Below are positions 1 to 8,194 of a DNA stretch of 43,885 bases, piece by piece (within the stretch, counting starts at the first letter, position 1; the number at the start of each line of letters is the position of its first letter). The notes beneath the pieces are model-generated. The model saw only the letters and a list, made by a program, of their open reading frames with translations, ran no database searches and had not been told where the DNA came from. The stretch covers positions 1-43,885 of the forward strand of contig CADCEW010000016.1 in the NCBI GenBank assembly GCA_902800585.1. The letters are read 5' to 3'. The DNA comes from an uncultured Prevotellaceae bacterium (GTDB taxonomy: Bacteria; Bacteroidota; Bacteroidia; Bacteroidales; Bacteroidaceae). Position numbers and translations under genes: made by a program.

Positions 1-400
1 CTACACGTGCTATAAAAGGAACACGCTGAAAACCGAATAAAGGTGTCGTCTCTGGCAGTATTTTCATCGCCTCAAAGAAGAAACCCGTACTGCTGACAAT
101 ACTACCCACAGGAGTCTGAGGTTTCAAGTAAGGGAGAATTGTCTGTAAAGTATCAACGATGCCATAACCAGGAAGACAAAGAAGTACGATATCTGCTTGT
201 GGAATAACTTCTGCTGCATTGGAAGTAATCTGTTGTAGCGTTCCTTCAATGATCTTGCCATCTGGTGCATAGATATGCAACGTCTTGTCCCATTGTTCAG
301 GACAACGCGTCAACAGGCTGACCTCGTAATCCTTCTTCGCTGCCACAAAGCCCGTGATGACATGTCCAAGGTTACCTCCTCCGCAAATACAGATATTCAT
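1..400 (-). CDS. NAD(P)-dependent dehydrogenase, octopine/nopaline dehydrogenase-like (3' end outside window)
   Basis: Only the first 133 or so residues are in the window; the C-terminal part lies beyond base 1. The protein opens MNICICGGGNLGH, a beta strand plus glycine-rich loop typical of a Rossmann NAD(P) site. It continues with a second Rossmann half containing ADIVLLCLPGYG, as in octopine/nopaline dehydrogenase and ketopantoate reductase-like enzymes. The start ATG overlaps the stop of the upstream LicD gene in an ATGA quartet, so the two are probably translationally coupled. Such dehydrogenases often sit beside LicD genes in Bacteroidales glycan loci, so a role in making a glycan substituent is plausible, but the substrate cannot be read from the sequence. 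Confidence 0.7.
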   Translation of the reverse strand, partial: MNICICGGGNLGHVITGFVAAKKDYEVSLLTRCPEQWDKTLHIYAPDGKIIEGTLQQITSNAAEVIPQADIVLLCLPGYGIVDTLQTILPYLKPQTPVGSIVSSTGFFFEAMKILPETTPLFGFQRVPFIARV

Positions 401-1182
401 AGCCAATACGCTTCAAATTGATGTGTGGTACGTTGGTCTTCGGGTGGCAGTTTCATATAATCGCCATACGTCCGATACAGATAGTCATCATAGCCGATCA
501 TGACCTTATAGACACGATCCTCAAACTTCATGTCCATCATCTTTTTCATGTCAGCCGCAGGGAAGCAACCTTTAGGGGTGAGCGGTCCAGCTTCTGTCAT
601 GTGGCACACTGTTCCTGTGGGTTTTCTCTTGACAATCAGATATTCTATCATCATGTCAAGCATACCTACAGTGACAGGCAGATGACGGTAGCACCAATAG
701 GCAAGACGGGATTTCAGCGGATTCGACTGGGAGATCTTACAACGACGTATCTTATACAACAGTTTCTTCCGTCGGAAGATGCGCTCGCGTTCCTGTTTGT
801 CGTTCGTCACATAATCGACGGGAAAGACATCGATATACACGCCTATCTCATAACCCTCCGTCTCTTTCTCCACCATTTTCGTACGTTGGTCGACTACCTT
901 CGCAAAAGTATAATAGTAATGATCCTCCTTCTTGGGGTCCAATACCCGATAACGTCCCCGCTCGTCATGATAGGTTCTCAGGAAACGCTCATAGTCATCG
1001 CGCATCATATAGATATCAATATCATCATCCCAAGGAATATATCCCTGATGGCGTACTGCTCCGATAAGGGTACCACTACTCAGTGAATAGCGCAAGCCCT
1101 GTGCCTCACAAAAATGATGGACATCATCCATGATCCCCATCTGGATGTCCCTCAACTCCCTAATATCCGTAATCTGCCTCAT
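397..1182 (-). CDS. LicD family phosphotransferase (nucleotidyltransferase fold)
   Basis: A 261-residue LicD/fukutin-type protein. The family transfers phosphorylcholine or related phospho-groups from a nucleotide donor to cell-surface glycans. The diagnostic block is present: SSGTLIGAVRH (about residues 35-45) followed by GYIPWDDDIDIYM (about 47-59), whose aspartates bind the metal. The ATG at 1182 was chosen because an AAAGAGAT ribosome-binding stretch precedes it. An in-frame upstream ATG at 1236 would overlap the preceding gene and add only a Lys/Arg-rich stretch translated from a 7-bp tandem repeat. It follows the DUF1460 lipoprotein gene by 29 bases and overlaps the downstream dehydrogenase by 4. 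The acceptor sugar is unknown; phosphocholine or phosphoethanolamine decoration of LPS or capsule is the natural inference. Confidence 0.85.
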   Translation of the reverse strand: MRQITDIRELRDIQMGIMDDVHHFCEAQGLRYSLSSGTLIGAVRHQGYIPWDDDIDIYMMRDDYERFLRTYHDERGRYRVLDPKKEDHYYYTFAKVVDQRTKMVEKETEGYEIGVYIDVFPVDYVTNDKQERERIFRRKKLLYKIRRCKISQSNPLKSRLAYWCYRHLPVTVGMLDMMIEYLIVKRKPTGTVCHMTEAGPLTPKGCFPAADMKKMMDMKFEDRVYKVMIGYDDYLYRTYGDYMKLPPEDQRTTHQFEAYWL

Positions 1183-1185
1183 ATC

Positions 1186-1213
1186 TCTTTTCACTTTTCG
1201 TTTTTCATTCCTC
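1186..1213. repeat. 7-bp tandem array GAAAANN, about 4 units
   Basis: On the minus strand four consecutive 7-base units read GAGGAAT, GAAAAAC, GAAAAGT and GAAAAGA. The array fills the gap between the stop of the DUF1460 gene (1212-1214) and the LicD start, and touches that stop codon. It is the source of the Lys/Arg-rich sequence seen if LicD is started too far upstream. Confidence 0.65.
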
Positions 1214-2147
1214 ACTTCGGTTCGCAGAACCGCCACACCCGAATACCTATATGCTTCGGCTGTTTCTTCTCATACTCATAGAAGGTCTCCTTGCTCATCA
1301 GTACCTTCTTATAGATACTTGAGGCATGCATCAGATGCAAGTTTCCGTCTTTCCAGAAAGCGATACCGATATGTCGGGTATCCAATCCATCCCGGTCTGT
1401 CAGCATTGCTACGATATCACCGTCACGGATCTGTCCCAATGGTGTTGACTGATGAAATTTTAAGTCTTCTTTGGCGATATAGACATATTTCCTACCATTA
1501 GTTTCATCCTCATAACGCTTGATGATGGATACAAACTCGGGATGATTTTTCAGTTGCTTATAGAGATTGGGGTGCTTCGACATATAGTCGATATGGATGG
1601 TCTGCACGGCATCGAAAGGAAAATCCATCGGGTCCATCGTCCCGATTTCCTTCACGATTCCCAACTGAACATTGTCATCGCCCCACCATGTGAAGTAATG
1701 CAAGCGCGAAGTATAGTCTGTCATCTTACCATTGCGATAGCGTATCTTGGAGAGATTCTGACAATAGTCCTTAAACGTCCGAGCATTCTGCAGGTCGCAG
1801 AGTGAGAGTGCCAGTACCGTTTCAACAAAGGTCGTACAGTCAAGTCCGTGTAGGTTGACTATCAGATGTTCTTTGTCACCATTTTCCAATGTAAACCCCA
1901 CGTATGGAAGACCGAGGAATTTCTTACCAAAATACATCATCCTGTTTTCCTTACCCCTTTGCGTTTGTGCCTCCGTCAATAGTTTCACGACCAGCGCACT
2001 ATCCTCTTTCGTGTATTCTACATCCATATCCATGGAACTCTCTACAGCATCATCCGTCTCTATGGCTTGCTCCGTCTTTGCAGGACCTTTTGCCCCACAA
2101 CCGACACACAACAACCAATAACCAATCATCAATAACCCGTATCTCAT
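1212..2147 (-). CDS. DUF1460 / N-acetylmuramoyl-L-alanine amidase-like lipoprotein
   Basis: A 311-residue exported protein of the DUF1460 group, a cysteine-peptidase-like fold related to NlpC/P60 and proposed to act on peptidoglycan fragments. Visible features are a short hydrophobic leader ending CVGC at residue 17 (lipoprotein-type, although Cys at the -3 position is unusual), the signature HGLDCTTFVETVLAL with the likely nucleophile Cys104, and a C-terminal HIGIAFW...HLMHAS segment supplying a likely catalytic His. It sits between a small membrane protein gene and LicD on the same strand with gaps of one and 29 bases, so the three are probably cotranscribed. The signal peptide itself is written in a 7-bp repeat. 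Confidence 0.8.
   Translation of the reverse strand: MRYGLLMIGYWLLCVGCGAKGPAKTEQAIETDDAVESSMDMDVEYTKEDSALVVKLLTEAQTQRGKENRMMYFGKKFLGLPYVGFTLENGDKEHLIVNLHGLDCTTFVETVLALSLCDLQNARTFKDYCQNLSKIRYRNGKMTDYTSRLHYFTWWGDDNVQLGIVKEIGTMDPMDFPFDAVQTIHIDYMSKHPNLYKQLKNHPEFVSIIKRYEDETNGRKYVYIAKEDLKFHQSTPLGQIRDGDIVAMLTDRDGLDTRHIGIAFWKDGNLHLMHASSIYKKVLMSKETFYEYEKKQPKHIGIRVWRFCEPK
2113..2133. repeat. 7-bp tandem array (AACCAAT-type) inside a signal peptide
   Basis: Three consecutive 7-mers, AACCAAT, AACCAAT and CATCAAT, with decayed flanking units, lie inside the region encoding the lipoprotein leader, which reads MIGYWLLCVG on the minus strand. They resemble the AGCCAAN family found at six other places in the window, so this may be a member that now serves as signal-peptide coding sequence. 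Confidence 0.5.
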
Positions 2148-2148
2148 A

Positions 2149-2691
2149 TTACTCTTTCTTTTCGAAATATGCGTTTACCTTATCCCAGTCAACGTTAACA
2201 ACTTCTGCTGGAGTATAAAGATCCGTCGCCATCACCTTCTTTGACTTGAGGTCGAACTTAACCATGACTCTGTCTTCTACACCTACGCTGGCATCGTTAA
2301 GACGGATGACGTCGAAGAGACTTACCGGGTAACTCAAGTCCATATTCCTTTTATCCTCCTTTTCCTCTTTGTCTAAGACACATTCCCCATCATTCTTGAT
2401 ATACCACATGAGGGTATCGACATGGTCGGCAAAGGTTTCAGTACTACGGATGGTGACCATTGCGTCAGCCTTTTTCCTATCGATTTTCCATTTTACATAA
2501 AAGTTAGAACCAAGCTCTGCTAAGATGATAAGAATAATTATGGCAAAGGGCTGCGCCAGACAGCCAATAGCAAGTCCCTTGTAGCGTTTACGCCTATATC
2601 CATAGACAGGTATTGCTATGGTGGCTACGACCATGGCGATAATTATCAAAAGAAAAATTATCAGCATCTTATATTCGTGTTCTATCATCAT
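2149..2691 (-). CDS. hypothetical membrane protein, two N-terminal transmembrane helices
   Basis: A 180-residue protein of unknown function. Two strongly hydrophobic stretches (about residues 9-28 and 45-63) flank a short basic loop (YGYRRKRYKG), so it should be an inner-membrane protein with a soluble C-terminal domain of about 110 residues rich in charged and beta-forming residues. No motif was recognised. It ends one base before the DUF1460 start and begins 26 bases after the phosphatase stop, so it is probably part of the transcription unit that starts at the phosphatase promoter. Confidence 0.6.
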   Translation of the reverse strand: MMIEHEYKMLIIFLLIIIAMVVATIAIPVYGYRRKRYKGLAIGCLAQPFAIIILIILAELGSNFYVKWKIDRKKADAMVTIRSTETFADHVDTLMWYIKNDGECVLDKEEKEDKRNMDLSYPVSLFDVIRLNDASVGVEDRVMVKFDLKSKKVMATDLYTPAEVVNVDWDKVNAYFEKKE

Positions 2692-2717
2692 AATGATCTT
2701 TCTTTATGGGTTGGTTG

Positions 2718-4691
2718 TCAATGACTTGAGATATATTGGATGGCAAACATCGTCATGTCGTCGCTCTGTTCTGCCTCGCCGACGAACTGCTCTACAGCCT
2801 CCTTCATAGTAGTAATAACACTTTGCGGTTGATTGTCTGCAGTAGCGGCTATCTGCTGCATACGCTCCATGCCAAACTGGTTGTGATTGATATCCTCTGC
2901 CTCGTTGAGCCCGTCCGTATAGAGGAAGAGTGTTGTTCCTGCCTTCAAATCTATCTGCTGACTCGTAAATTTCCAGTTGGACGATACACCTGCAGGGATA
3001 TTGGGATTGCAAGACAAAACAACGGCACCATCGTCTGTCAATAACAGGGGCATGTTATGACCTGCATTCGAATAATAGAGACGGCCCGTCGCCAAGTCAA
3101 GCACTCCAACGAAGAGTGTGACGAACATACTCGTCTCGTTATTATCGCTCAACGCATCGTTGAGACCTTCCACCATCTTGTCGGGCTCTGTCGTATGGAC
3201 AGCGATATTGCGGAACAACGATCGCGTGACTGCCATCACCAAGGAGGCAGGAACACCCTTGCCTGATACGTCACCAATACAGAAGAAAAGTTTTTCGTCA
3301 CGGATGAAGAAGTCGTAGAGGTCGCCACCCACAGCCTTTGCAGGTGTCACCTGTCCATAGATATCAATATCGTTGCGTTCGGGGAAAGCAGGATACGTCT
3401 TAGGTAGCATACTCATCTGTATCCCATGGGCAATCTTCAACTCGTTCTCCATCGATGCCTTCGATGCTGTCGTTTCCTTTAACTCTTCGATGTAGTCGGT
3501 GAGTGAATGCTGCATGTTCTCAAAAGAATCACGTAACTGGTGTATCTCGTCATGATGTTTTATCGTCGGCAGCGGCGTGTCGAACTGTCCCTGTGCCACC
3601 TTGTCGGCAGTGTCTGCTAACAGTTTTAAGGGCTTGGTAGCACGCTTGATGGTGAGACGGCACACCAAAGAGGTCACGAAAATCACTACGAAAAAGATCA
3701 TTACCACAAAGAGACCAAGAAGAATACTGAAATAGTCTATTGCTCCCTTAGGAACAGTAACTGCCAGAATCCAATCAGTGCCTGTGACTGGAGCATAAAA
3801 CAGATAGGTGTCTTTTCTGTTAACCTTCAGTGGTTTCGATGTCTCTTTGGAACTTCTCTTGACTTCTTTCATTTCCTTGATGGTATTCTCTGCCACACCT
3901 GGCTCGTCATAATCTTTGACATGATCGAAGAAGTTCCCTTTCAGAATGCGTCTCTGTTCTAAGTGAGTCAGGAAAGTGCCATCGCTCCGTAATACATAAC
4001 TCTTGAAAGCCCCGAAATCGTCCGAAAGAAGCCAGACATCTTTTTCAAAGATACTATCCTGTTTATCCAGAAGTTGTGTCATGAAGTCAAGAGACAGGTC
4101 AGCATCTAAGATAGCCACTACCTTTCCTTGTTGGTCGTGTATAGGATACTGATAGGACACCAACGGTGTTCTTGCCTCGTGTCGTCCGTCAACGAAAGGC
4201 CTTGACCAATAGGCAGAATCCTTGGCAATAGCCTCAGTAAACCATTCCGCCTTCAGGTAATCTTCAAACCCATCATCTAATTGCCGCGTCTTCACCTCCA
4301 TGCTGTCAGTACGCCACGTATAGGGACGAAACTGCCGTCCTTTCTTGGGATAGTAGTTTTCGATGAAACTGATACCACAACTGCGGATACGCGGATTCTG
4401 TGTAACAATACGCTCCATGATGGGTTGCAACTGGTCTGGCTGTGACAGATTACGCTCGATGTCAAAGATGTTGTTGTTGACGGCAACGCTAACATCGGAC
4501 ATAGCATCACTGATACAGATGTCAGAAGACTGCATACTACCATGAAAATTATTACCCATGATAGATACAATCTCACCCACGCAGACATCATAGAAAACGT
4601 ATGAGATGATGCCCATCATGACAAGCAACACCAACATAACCCAGCGCGACAGTCTTGTCGCAAACGAATGGTTTTTCTTTTTCTTCTCCAT
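2718..4691 (-). CDS. membrane-bound SpoIIE/RsbU-type serine phosphatase with Cache and HAMP domains
   Basis: A 657-residue signalling phosphatase. In order it has a first transmembrane helix (about 15-37), a large periplasmic sensor of Cache type (about 45-310, with WSRPFVDGRHEARTPLVSYQYPI typical of such domains), a second helix (about 320-348), a HAMP linker, a short coiled coil and a C-terminal PP2C/SpoIIE domain. The phosphatase signatures GQVTPAKAVGGDLYDFF, CIGDVSGKGVPASLVMA and FLYTDGLNEAED supply the metal-binding acidic residues. Relatives dephosphorylate anti-anti-sigma factors, but no such partner is seen nearby. The ATG at 4691 was chosen because a good promoter lies immediately upstream; a TTG four codons earlier is possible but would fall inside it. 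It shares its upstream region with the divergent flippase gene. Confidence 0.88.
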   Translation of the reverse strand: MEKKKKNHSFATRLSRWVMLVLLVMMGIISYVFYDVCVGEIVSIMGNNFHGSMQSSDICISDAMSDVSVAVNNNIFDIERNLSQPDQLQPIMERIVTQNPRIRSCGISFIENYYPKKGRQFRPYTWRTDSMEVKTRQLDDGFEDYLKAEWFTEAIAKDSAYWSRPFVDGRHEARTPLVSYQYPIHDQQGKVVAILDADLSLDFMTQLLDKQDSIFEKDVWLLSDDFGAFKSYVLRSDGTFLTHLEQRRILKGNFFDHVKDYDEPGVAENTIKEMKEVKRSSKETSKPLKVNRKDTYLFYAPVTGTDWILAVTVPKGAIDYFSILLGLFVVMIFFVVIFVTSLVCRLTIKRATKPLKLLADTADKVAQGQFDTPLPTIKHHDEIHQLRDSFENMQHSLTDYIEELKETTASKASMENELKIAHGIQMSMLPKTYPAFPERNDIDIYGQVTPAKAVGGDLYDFFIRDEKLFFCIGDVSGKGVPASLVMAVTRSLFRNIAVHTTEPDKMVEGLNDALSDNNETSMFVTLFVGVLDLATGRLYYSNAGHNMPLLLTDDGAVVLSCNPNIPAGVSSNWKFTSQQIDLKAGTTLFLYTDGLNEAEDINHNQFGMERMQQIAATADNQPQSVITTMKEAVEQFVGEAEQSDDMTMFAIQYISSH

Positions 4692-4700
4692 ATATTGTTG

Positions 4701-4732
4701 CAAAGATAATGCAAATCTTGGAAAATTGCAAA
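4701..4732 (-). promoter_or_regulatory. promoter of the SpoIIE phosphatase gene
   Basis: On the minus strand TTTG (4732-4729), a 20-base spacer and TATCTTTG (4708-4701) match the Bacteroidota TTTG / TAnnTTTG promoter exactly. Only 9 bases separate the -7 box from the ATG, so the transcript must be nearly leaderless. Confidence 0.8.
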
Positions 4733-4736
4733 TTTA

Positions 4737-4768
4737 TTTGGCATTTTACTCGCTTATTCATATCTTTG
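4737..4768 (+). promoter_or_regulatory. promoter of the flippase operon
   Basis: TTTG (4737-4740), a 20-base spacer and TATCTTTG (4761-4768) give an exact consensus match. The -33 box lies 4 bases from that of the divergent phosphatase promoter. The ATG follows the -7 box by 8 bases, implying a leader of only a few bases, and rules out the in-frame ATG at 4606, which lies upstream of this promoter. Confidence 0.8.
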
Positions 4769-4776
4769 CATCCAAA

Positions 4777-6249
4777 ATGAGTACAGAGAACCTGAAGGAA
4801 CGAACGGCAAGGGGGCTCTTCTGGGGAACGTTGAACAGTGGAGCCACACAGGTATTGAGTGTCGTCATCGGCATTCTGTTGGGACGTATGATTGCCCCTG
4901 CGGAATGGGCTCCTATCGGTATGATTGCCATTTTCTCCGCCATTGCAGGAAACTTACAGTCAAGTGGTTTCTCTACGGCAATTGTAAACATGAAGGAACC
5001 GACGGACAACGACTATAACGCCGTGTTCTGGTTTAATATCCTGGCAAGTGCCTGTATCTATGTCATCCTGTTTATCGCTGCCCCTTGGATAGCCCTGTTC
5101 TTTGAACAACCCTGTCTAACTGACTTATCGCGCTTTATCTTCCTTGCTTTCTTCATTTCGTCATTTGGTATCTCGACACATGCCTATATGACGAAGAACA
5201 TGATGAACAGAGAAATCACGATTATCAACACTTGTGCATTAATCTGCTCAGGTATCGTTGCTGTCACCCTTGCCTTCAACGGTTTCTCTTACTGGAGTCT
5301 GGCGTGGCAACAAGTAGTGAATGCAGCCATCTTGGTCATCGGTCGACTCTGCTATGTCAAATGGCGACCTTCGCTGAAGATTGACTTCTCCCCTATCCGT
5401 CGTACATGGAAGTTCGCCATGAACATCCTTGTGACGATGGTCATCAATACCGTCAATAACAATATTCTGACGTTCATCTTTGGAAAACTGTTTACGAAGA
5501 CACCACAAGTAGTAGGTAACTTCTTCCAGGCATCCAAATGGAACACAATGGCATACCAACTCGTCAGCGGCAGTATTGAACAAGTGGCACAGCCTGTATT
5601 GGTTGAAGTACGTGCTAATGGCCAAGAGCAAACAGCTAACAGCCAAGAAATTCCTGTCTTCCGCAAGATGCTACGCTTTACAGCCTTCCTTTCATTCCCT
5701 GCGATGTTTGGACTGGCATTGGTGGCGAATGAATTCATTCTCTCGACCATCGGACCGAAGTGGGAGGCATGTGTACCCATCCTGCGCATCCTTTGTATCG
5801 GTGGTGCCTTCATGCCATTCTATTCACTCTACAAGAATTTGATTATCAGTCAGGGACGCAGTGATGTCAATATGTGGCTGAATATCTCTCAAATCCTGTT
5901 ACAACTGCTGTTAATCTTCCTCACTTATCAGTATGGCATCATCACAGTAGTATATGCCTACACTATCCTGAATATCGTATGGCTCATGACATGGCAAGTA
6001 TGTGCGAAACAACTGATTGGCGTACGTCTATGTGATGTATGTAAGGACACGATTCCTTTCGCTTTGATTAGTACTGCCATCATGGTTGCCATCTGGTTTG
6101 TCACAGCCAGTGTCACAAATAGTTATCTGTTGTTGTTCCTACGCATCCTCCTTGCCGTCATCCTCTATGCCACTATCATGCGACTATTGAAGGTGAAGAT
6201 GATGGAGGAGTGTATACATTTTATAAAAGGTCAAAGGTCTAAAGCATGA
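4777..6249 (+). CDS. oligosaccharide flippase, Wzx-like (MOP/MVF superfamily)
   Basis: A 490-residue polytopic protein of the polysaccharide-exporter branch of the MOP superfamily, expected to flip a lipid-linked oligosaccharide across the inner membrane. The N-terminus KERTARGLFWGTLNSGATQ and the following RMIAPAEWAPIGMIAIFSAI are typical of the WzxC/RfbX type, and about 12-14 hydrophobic segments follow. The start is fixed by the promoter ending 8 bases upstream. The C-terminus overlaps the next gene by an ATGA quartet. Residues about 279-291 (RANGQEQTANSQE) are a loop translated from a 7-bp repeat. The final codons also sit in a small AAAGGTC duplication (6226-6239). Confidence 0.87.
   Translation: MSTENLKERTARGLFWGTLNSGATQVLSVVIGILLGRMIAPAEWAPIGMIAIFSAIAGNLQSSGFSTAIVNMKEPTDNDYNAVFWFNILASACIYVILFIAAPWIALFFEQPCLTDLSRFIFLAFFISSFGISTHAYMTKNMMNREITIINTCALICSGIVAVTLAFNGFSYWSLAWQQVVNAAILVIGRLCYVKWRPSLKIDFSPIRRTWKFAMNILVTMVINTVNNNILTFIFGKLFTKTPQVVGNFFQASKWNTMAYQLVSGSIEQVAQPVLVEVRANGQEQTANSQEIPVFRKMLRFTAFLSFPAMFGLALVANEFILSTIGPKWEACVPILRILCIGGAFMPFYSLYKNLIISQGRSDVNMWLNISQILLQLLLIFLTYQYGIITVVYAYTILNIVWLMTWQVCAKQLIGVRLCDVCKDTIPFALISTAIMVAIWFVTASVTNSYLLLFLRILLAVILYATIMRLLKVKMMEECIHFIKGQRSKA
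5613..5647. repeat. 7-bp tandem array (AGCCAAN family), 5 units, in frame in the flippase gene
   Basis: Units TGCTAAT, GGCCAAG, AGCAAAC, AGCTAAC and AGCCAAG follow each other at an exact period of 7. The array is read through in frame as a polar Ala-Asn-Gln-rich loop between hydrophobic segments. Confidence 0.7.
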
Positions 6250-7271
6250 CGAAATATCCTGCAGAAAACGATGTCGCCGTATTGCTGATATTCTTCACAC
6301 GGCAAGAGACGCTGAAGCGTACCTTCGACGCTATCAAGAAGGCACGTCCCTCTCGTCTGCTCCTTTATCAGGATGGTTCAAGAAACCCTGAGGAGGAACA
6401 GAAGATTGAGGCAGCGAAACAGATTGTCGCTGACGAGGCAATCGACTGGGAATGTGAGGTACATCGCAACTATCATACGGAGAACGCTGGCGCTTGGGCT
6501 TCCAACTATCAAGCACAGCGATGGGCATTCTCGTTGTATGAAAAATGTATCGTCATCGAAGATGATTCCACCCCAGCCGTCTCGTTTATCCGTTTCTGCA
6601 AGGAGATGCTTGACCGTTATGAACATGACGAGCGCATCACGATGATTGCCGGTTATAACCATGAAGAGAAGACCGAGGCGCCCTACGACTATCTGTTTAC
6701 ATCTGTCTTTAGCATTTGGGGATGGGCTTCATGGGGCAGAGTCGTCAACCAGTGGGACGACCGATACAAGGTCGTCGACCATACGTTCGACATGCATCAG
6801 TTGGAAGCATACGTCAAGGCACATGGAGAACGGGAAGAGATGGTGAAGAAATTGCGCAAACACAAAGAGGCTGGCAATCCCATCTATGAGACTGTCTACT
6901 GGTCTTATAACATGTTGCATTCCGGACTCACCATCGTACCCACCCGTAATATGATTCAGAATACTGCCGTCTCCGAAGAGTCTGCCCATTTCCAAAGTGC
7001 GATGAAGACACTGCCCAAACGGATGCAGCGACTGTTAACGATGCCTTTCTACGAGATGGAGTTTCCACTGAGGCATCCGCAGTATGTCATTGAGAATGTG
7101 GAATACAAGCAGCGTGTCTACCGCATTATGGCTTGGGGACATCCCTGGATCAAGATCGGCAGAAGCATTGAAGAACTATGGCGCAACCTCCGATATGGTA
7201 ACTTCAAATCCATCTGGAACGCCATTGTCTTCCGAGTAAAAAAGAATACAGGACATATCAATTATCAATAG
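6246..7271 (+). CDS. glycosyltransferase, 'hemolytic protein HlpA-like' group
   Basis: A 341-residue soluble or peripheral protein with a GT-A type N-terminal half: AVLLIFFTRQETLKRTFDAI resembles the nucleotide-sugar strand-loop-helix. IVIEDDSTPAVSFIRFC carries the acidic metal-binding cluster (Glu105, Asp106, Asp107) in a position like the DXD motif. The following Trp-rich FSIWGWASWGR is characteristic of the family often named hemolytic protein HlpA-like in Bacteroidota glycan loci. Its start overlaps the flippase stop by 4 bases and its stop is 2 bases from the next glycosyltransferase start, so the three form one unit. The last codons and stop lie in two TATCAAT 7-mers (7256-7269). Donor and acceptor are unknown. 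Confidence 0.72.
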   Translation: MTKYPAENDVAVLLIFFTRQETLKRTFDAIKKARPSRLLLYQDGSRNPEEEQKIEAAKQIVADEAIDWECEVHRNYHTENAGAWASNYQAQRWAFSLYEKCIVIEDDSTPAVSFIRFCKEMLDRYEHDERITMIAGYNHEEKTEAPYDYLFTSVFSIWGWASWGRVVNQWDDRYKVVDHTFDMHQLEAYVKAHGEREEMVKKLRKHKEAGNPIYETVYWSYNMLHSGLTIVPTRNMIQNTAVSEESAHFQSAMKTLPKRMQRLLTMPFYEMEFPLRHPQYVIENVEYKQRVYRIMAWGHPWIKIGRSIEELWRNLRYGNFKSIWNAIVFRVKKNTGHINYQ

Positions 7272-7273
7272 TC

Positions 7274-8194
7274 ATGGAAATATCTGTCATCATACCCGTC
7301 TACAATAAAACGACGTATATCGGAAGATGTCTGAAAAGCATTTTTTCACAAGACTTTCCGTCGTTTGAAGTCATTGCCGTAGATGACGGCAGTACGGACG
7401 CATCCGGTAAGATGTGTGACCAATGGGCAGAAACAGAACCCCGCCTGCATGTGTACCATATTCCTAATAGTGGTGTGACGGCTGCACGACGCTATGGTCT
7501 GGAACATTCACAAGGCAGATACGTGATGTTTGTTGATGCTGACGACCGTTTGATGAGTGGAGCTTTGAAAGCGATGTATGACACCATCCAAGAGACGGAT
7601 GCCGACGAAGTGATTAGTCCTTATGACGACCAATACGGAAATCGCCACGACTCAGGTTGGCGAGGCTGGATAGATACAGAGCCTTTGATACGTGACCTCC
7701 TTGCCACACGTAACTCTTTCTGTGTACTGTGGGGCATTATCTTTAAGCGAGAATTATTAGACGGTTGTTTGGGTGCCCCTCGTGAGATAGTAGAACGGGA
7801 AGACTCTCTCATGCAAATCAAATGTCTGATGAAGCAGCCGAAGGTGTTTTTCGTCAATGATTCTGCCTATCTACATTATGAGGATATGCCCAATGACCGC
7901 ATAGAGGATTTGGAAATGATACGTATTTACGACGAAGAGTTGCGGAAGACGTTACAGCCCCAATGGGAGCTTTATTGCTCTACCTTCGTAGGACACCAGA
8001 TTAAAGTATATGAGAAATTCATCGACAAGAAACAGTTCAATGTCCTTGATGCCTATTACCGTCCGTTGCGGAAACAGTTAGATAAATCGATTCCCTTTGC
8101 AGATCGTCTTGCTATCCTGTTACCCCCTCGTATCAGTTACTTCTTCGTCCATTATTATAAATTACTCAGAAAGCACCTCCTAAAAGGTAACTGA
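7274..8194 (+). CDS. family 2 glycosyltransferase
   Basis: A 306-residue GT-A fold transferase. The start ISVIIPVYNKTTYIGRCLKSI is a textbook GT2 N-terminus. FEVIAVDDGSTDASG gives the nucleotide-binding acidic pair, and MFVDADDRL (Asp88-Ala-Asp90-Asp91) is the DXD metal motif. A likely catalytic acidic segment is IVEREDSLMQIK. It is the last gene of the flippase operon. The coding sequence runs 29 bases into the 3' end of the convergent membrane-protein gene with no terminator hairpin between them. It probably adds one sugar to the lipid-linked oligosaccharide exported by the neighbouring flippase. Confidence 0.88.
   Translation: MEISVIIPVYNKTTYIGRCLKSIFSQDFPSFEVIAVDDGSTDASGKMCDQWAETEPRLHVYHIPNSGVTAARRYGLEHSQGRYVMFVDADDRLMSGALKAMYDTIQETDADEVISPYDDQYGNRHDSGWRGWIDTEPLIRDLLATRNSFCVLWGIIFKRELLDGCLGAPREIVEREDSLMQIKCLMKQPKVFFVNDSAYLHYEDMPNDRIEDLEMIRIYDEELRKTLQPQWELYCSTFVGHQIKVYEKFIDKKQFNVLDAYYRPLRKQLDKSIPFADRLAILLPPRISYFFVHYYKLLRKHLLKGN

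Noticed and set aside
1183-1236. Longer start for the LicD gene
   Set aside because: The extra residues are translated 7-bp repeat and would overlap the preceding gene; the ATG at 1182 has a ribosome-binding stretch.
4606-4776. In-frame upstream extension of the flippase gene
   Set aside because: It lies upstream of and across an exact consensus promoter and overlaps the divergent phosphatase start; family homology begins at the ATG at 4777.
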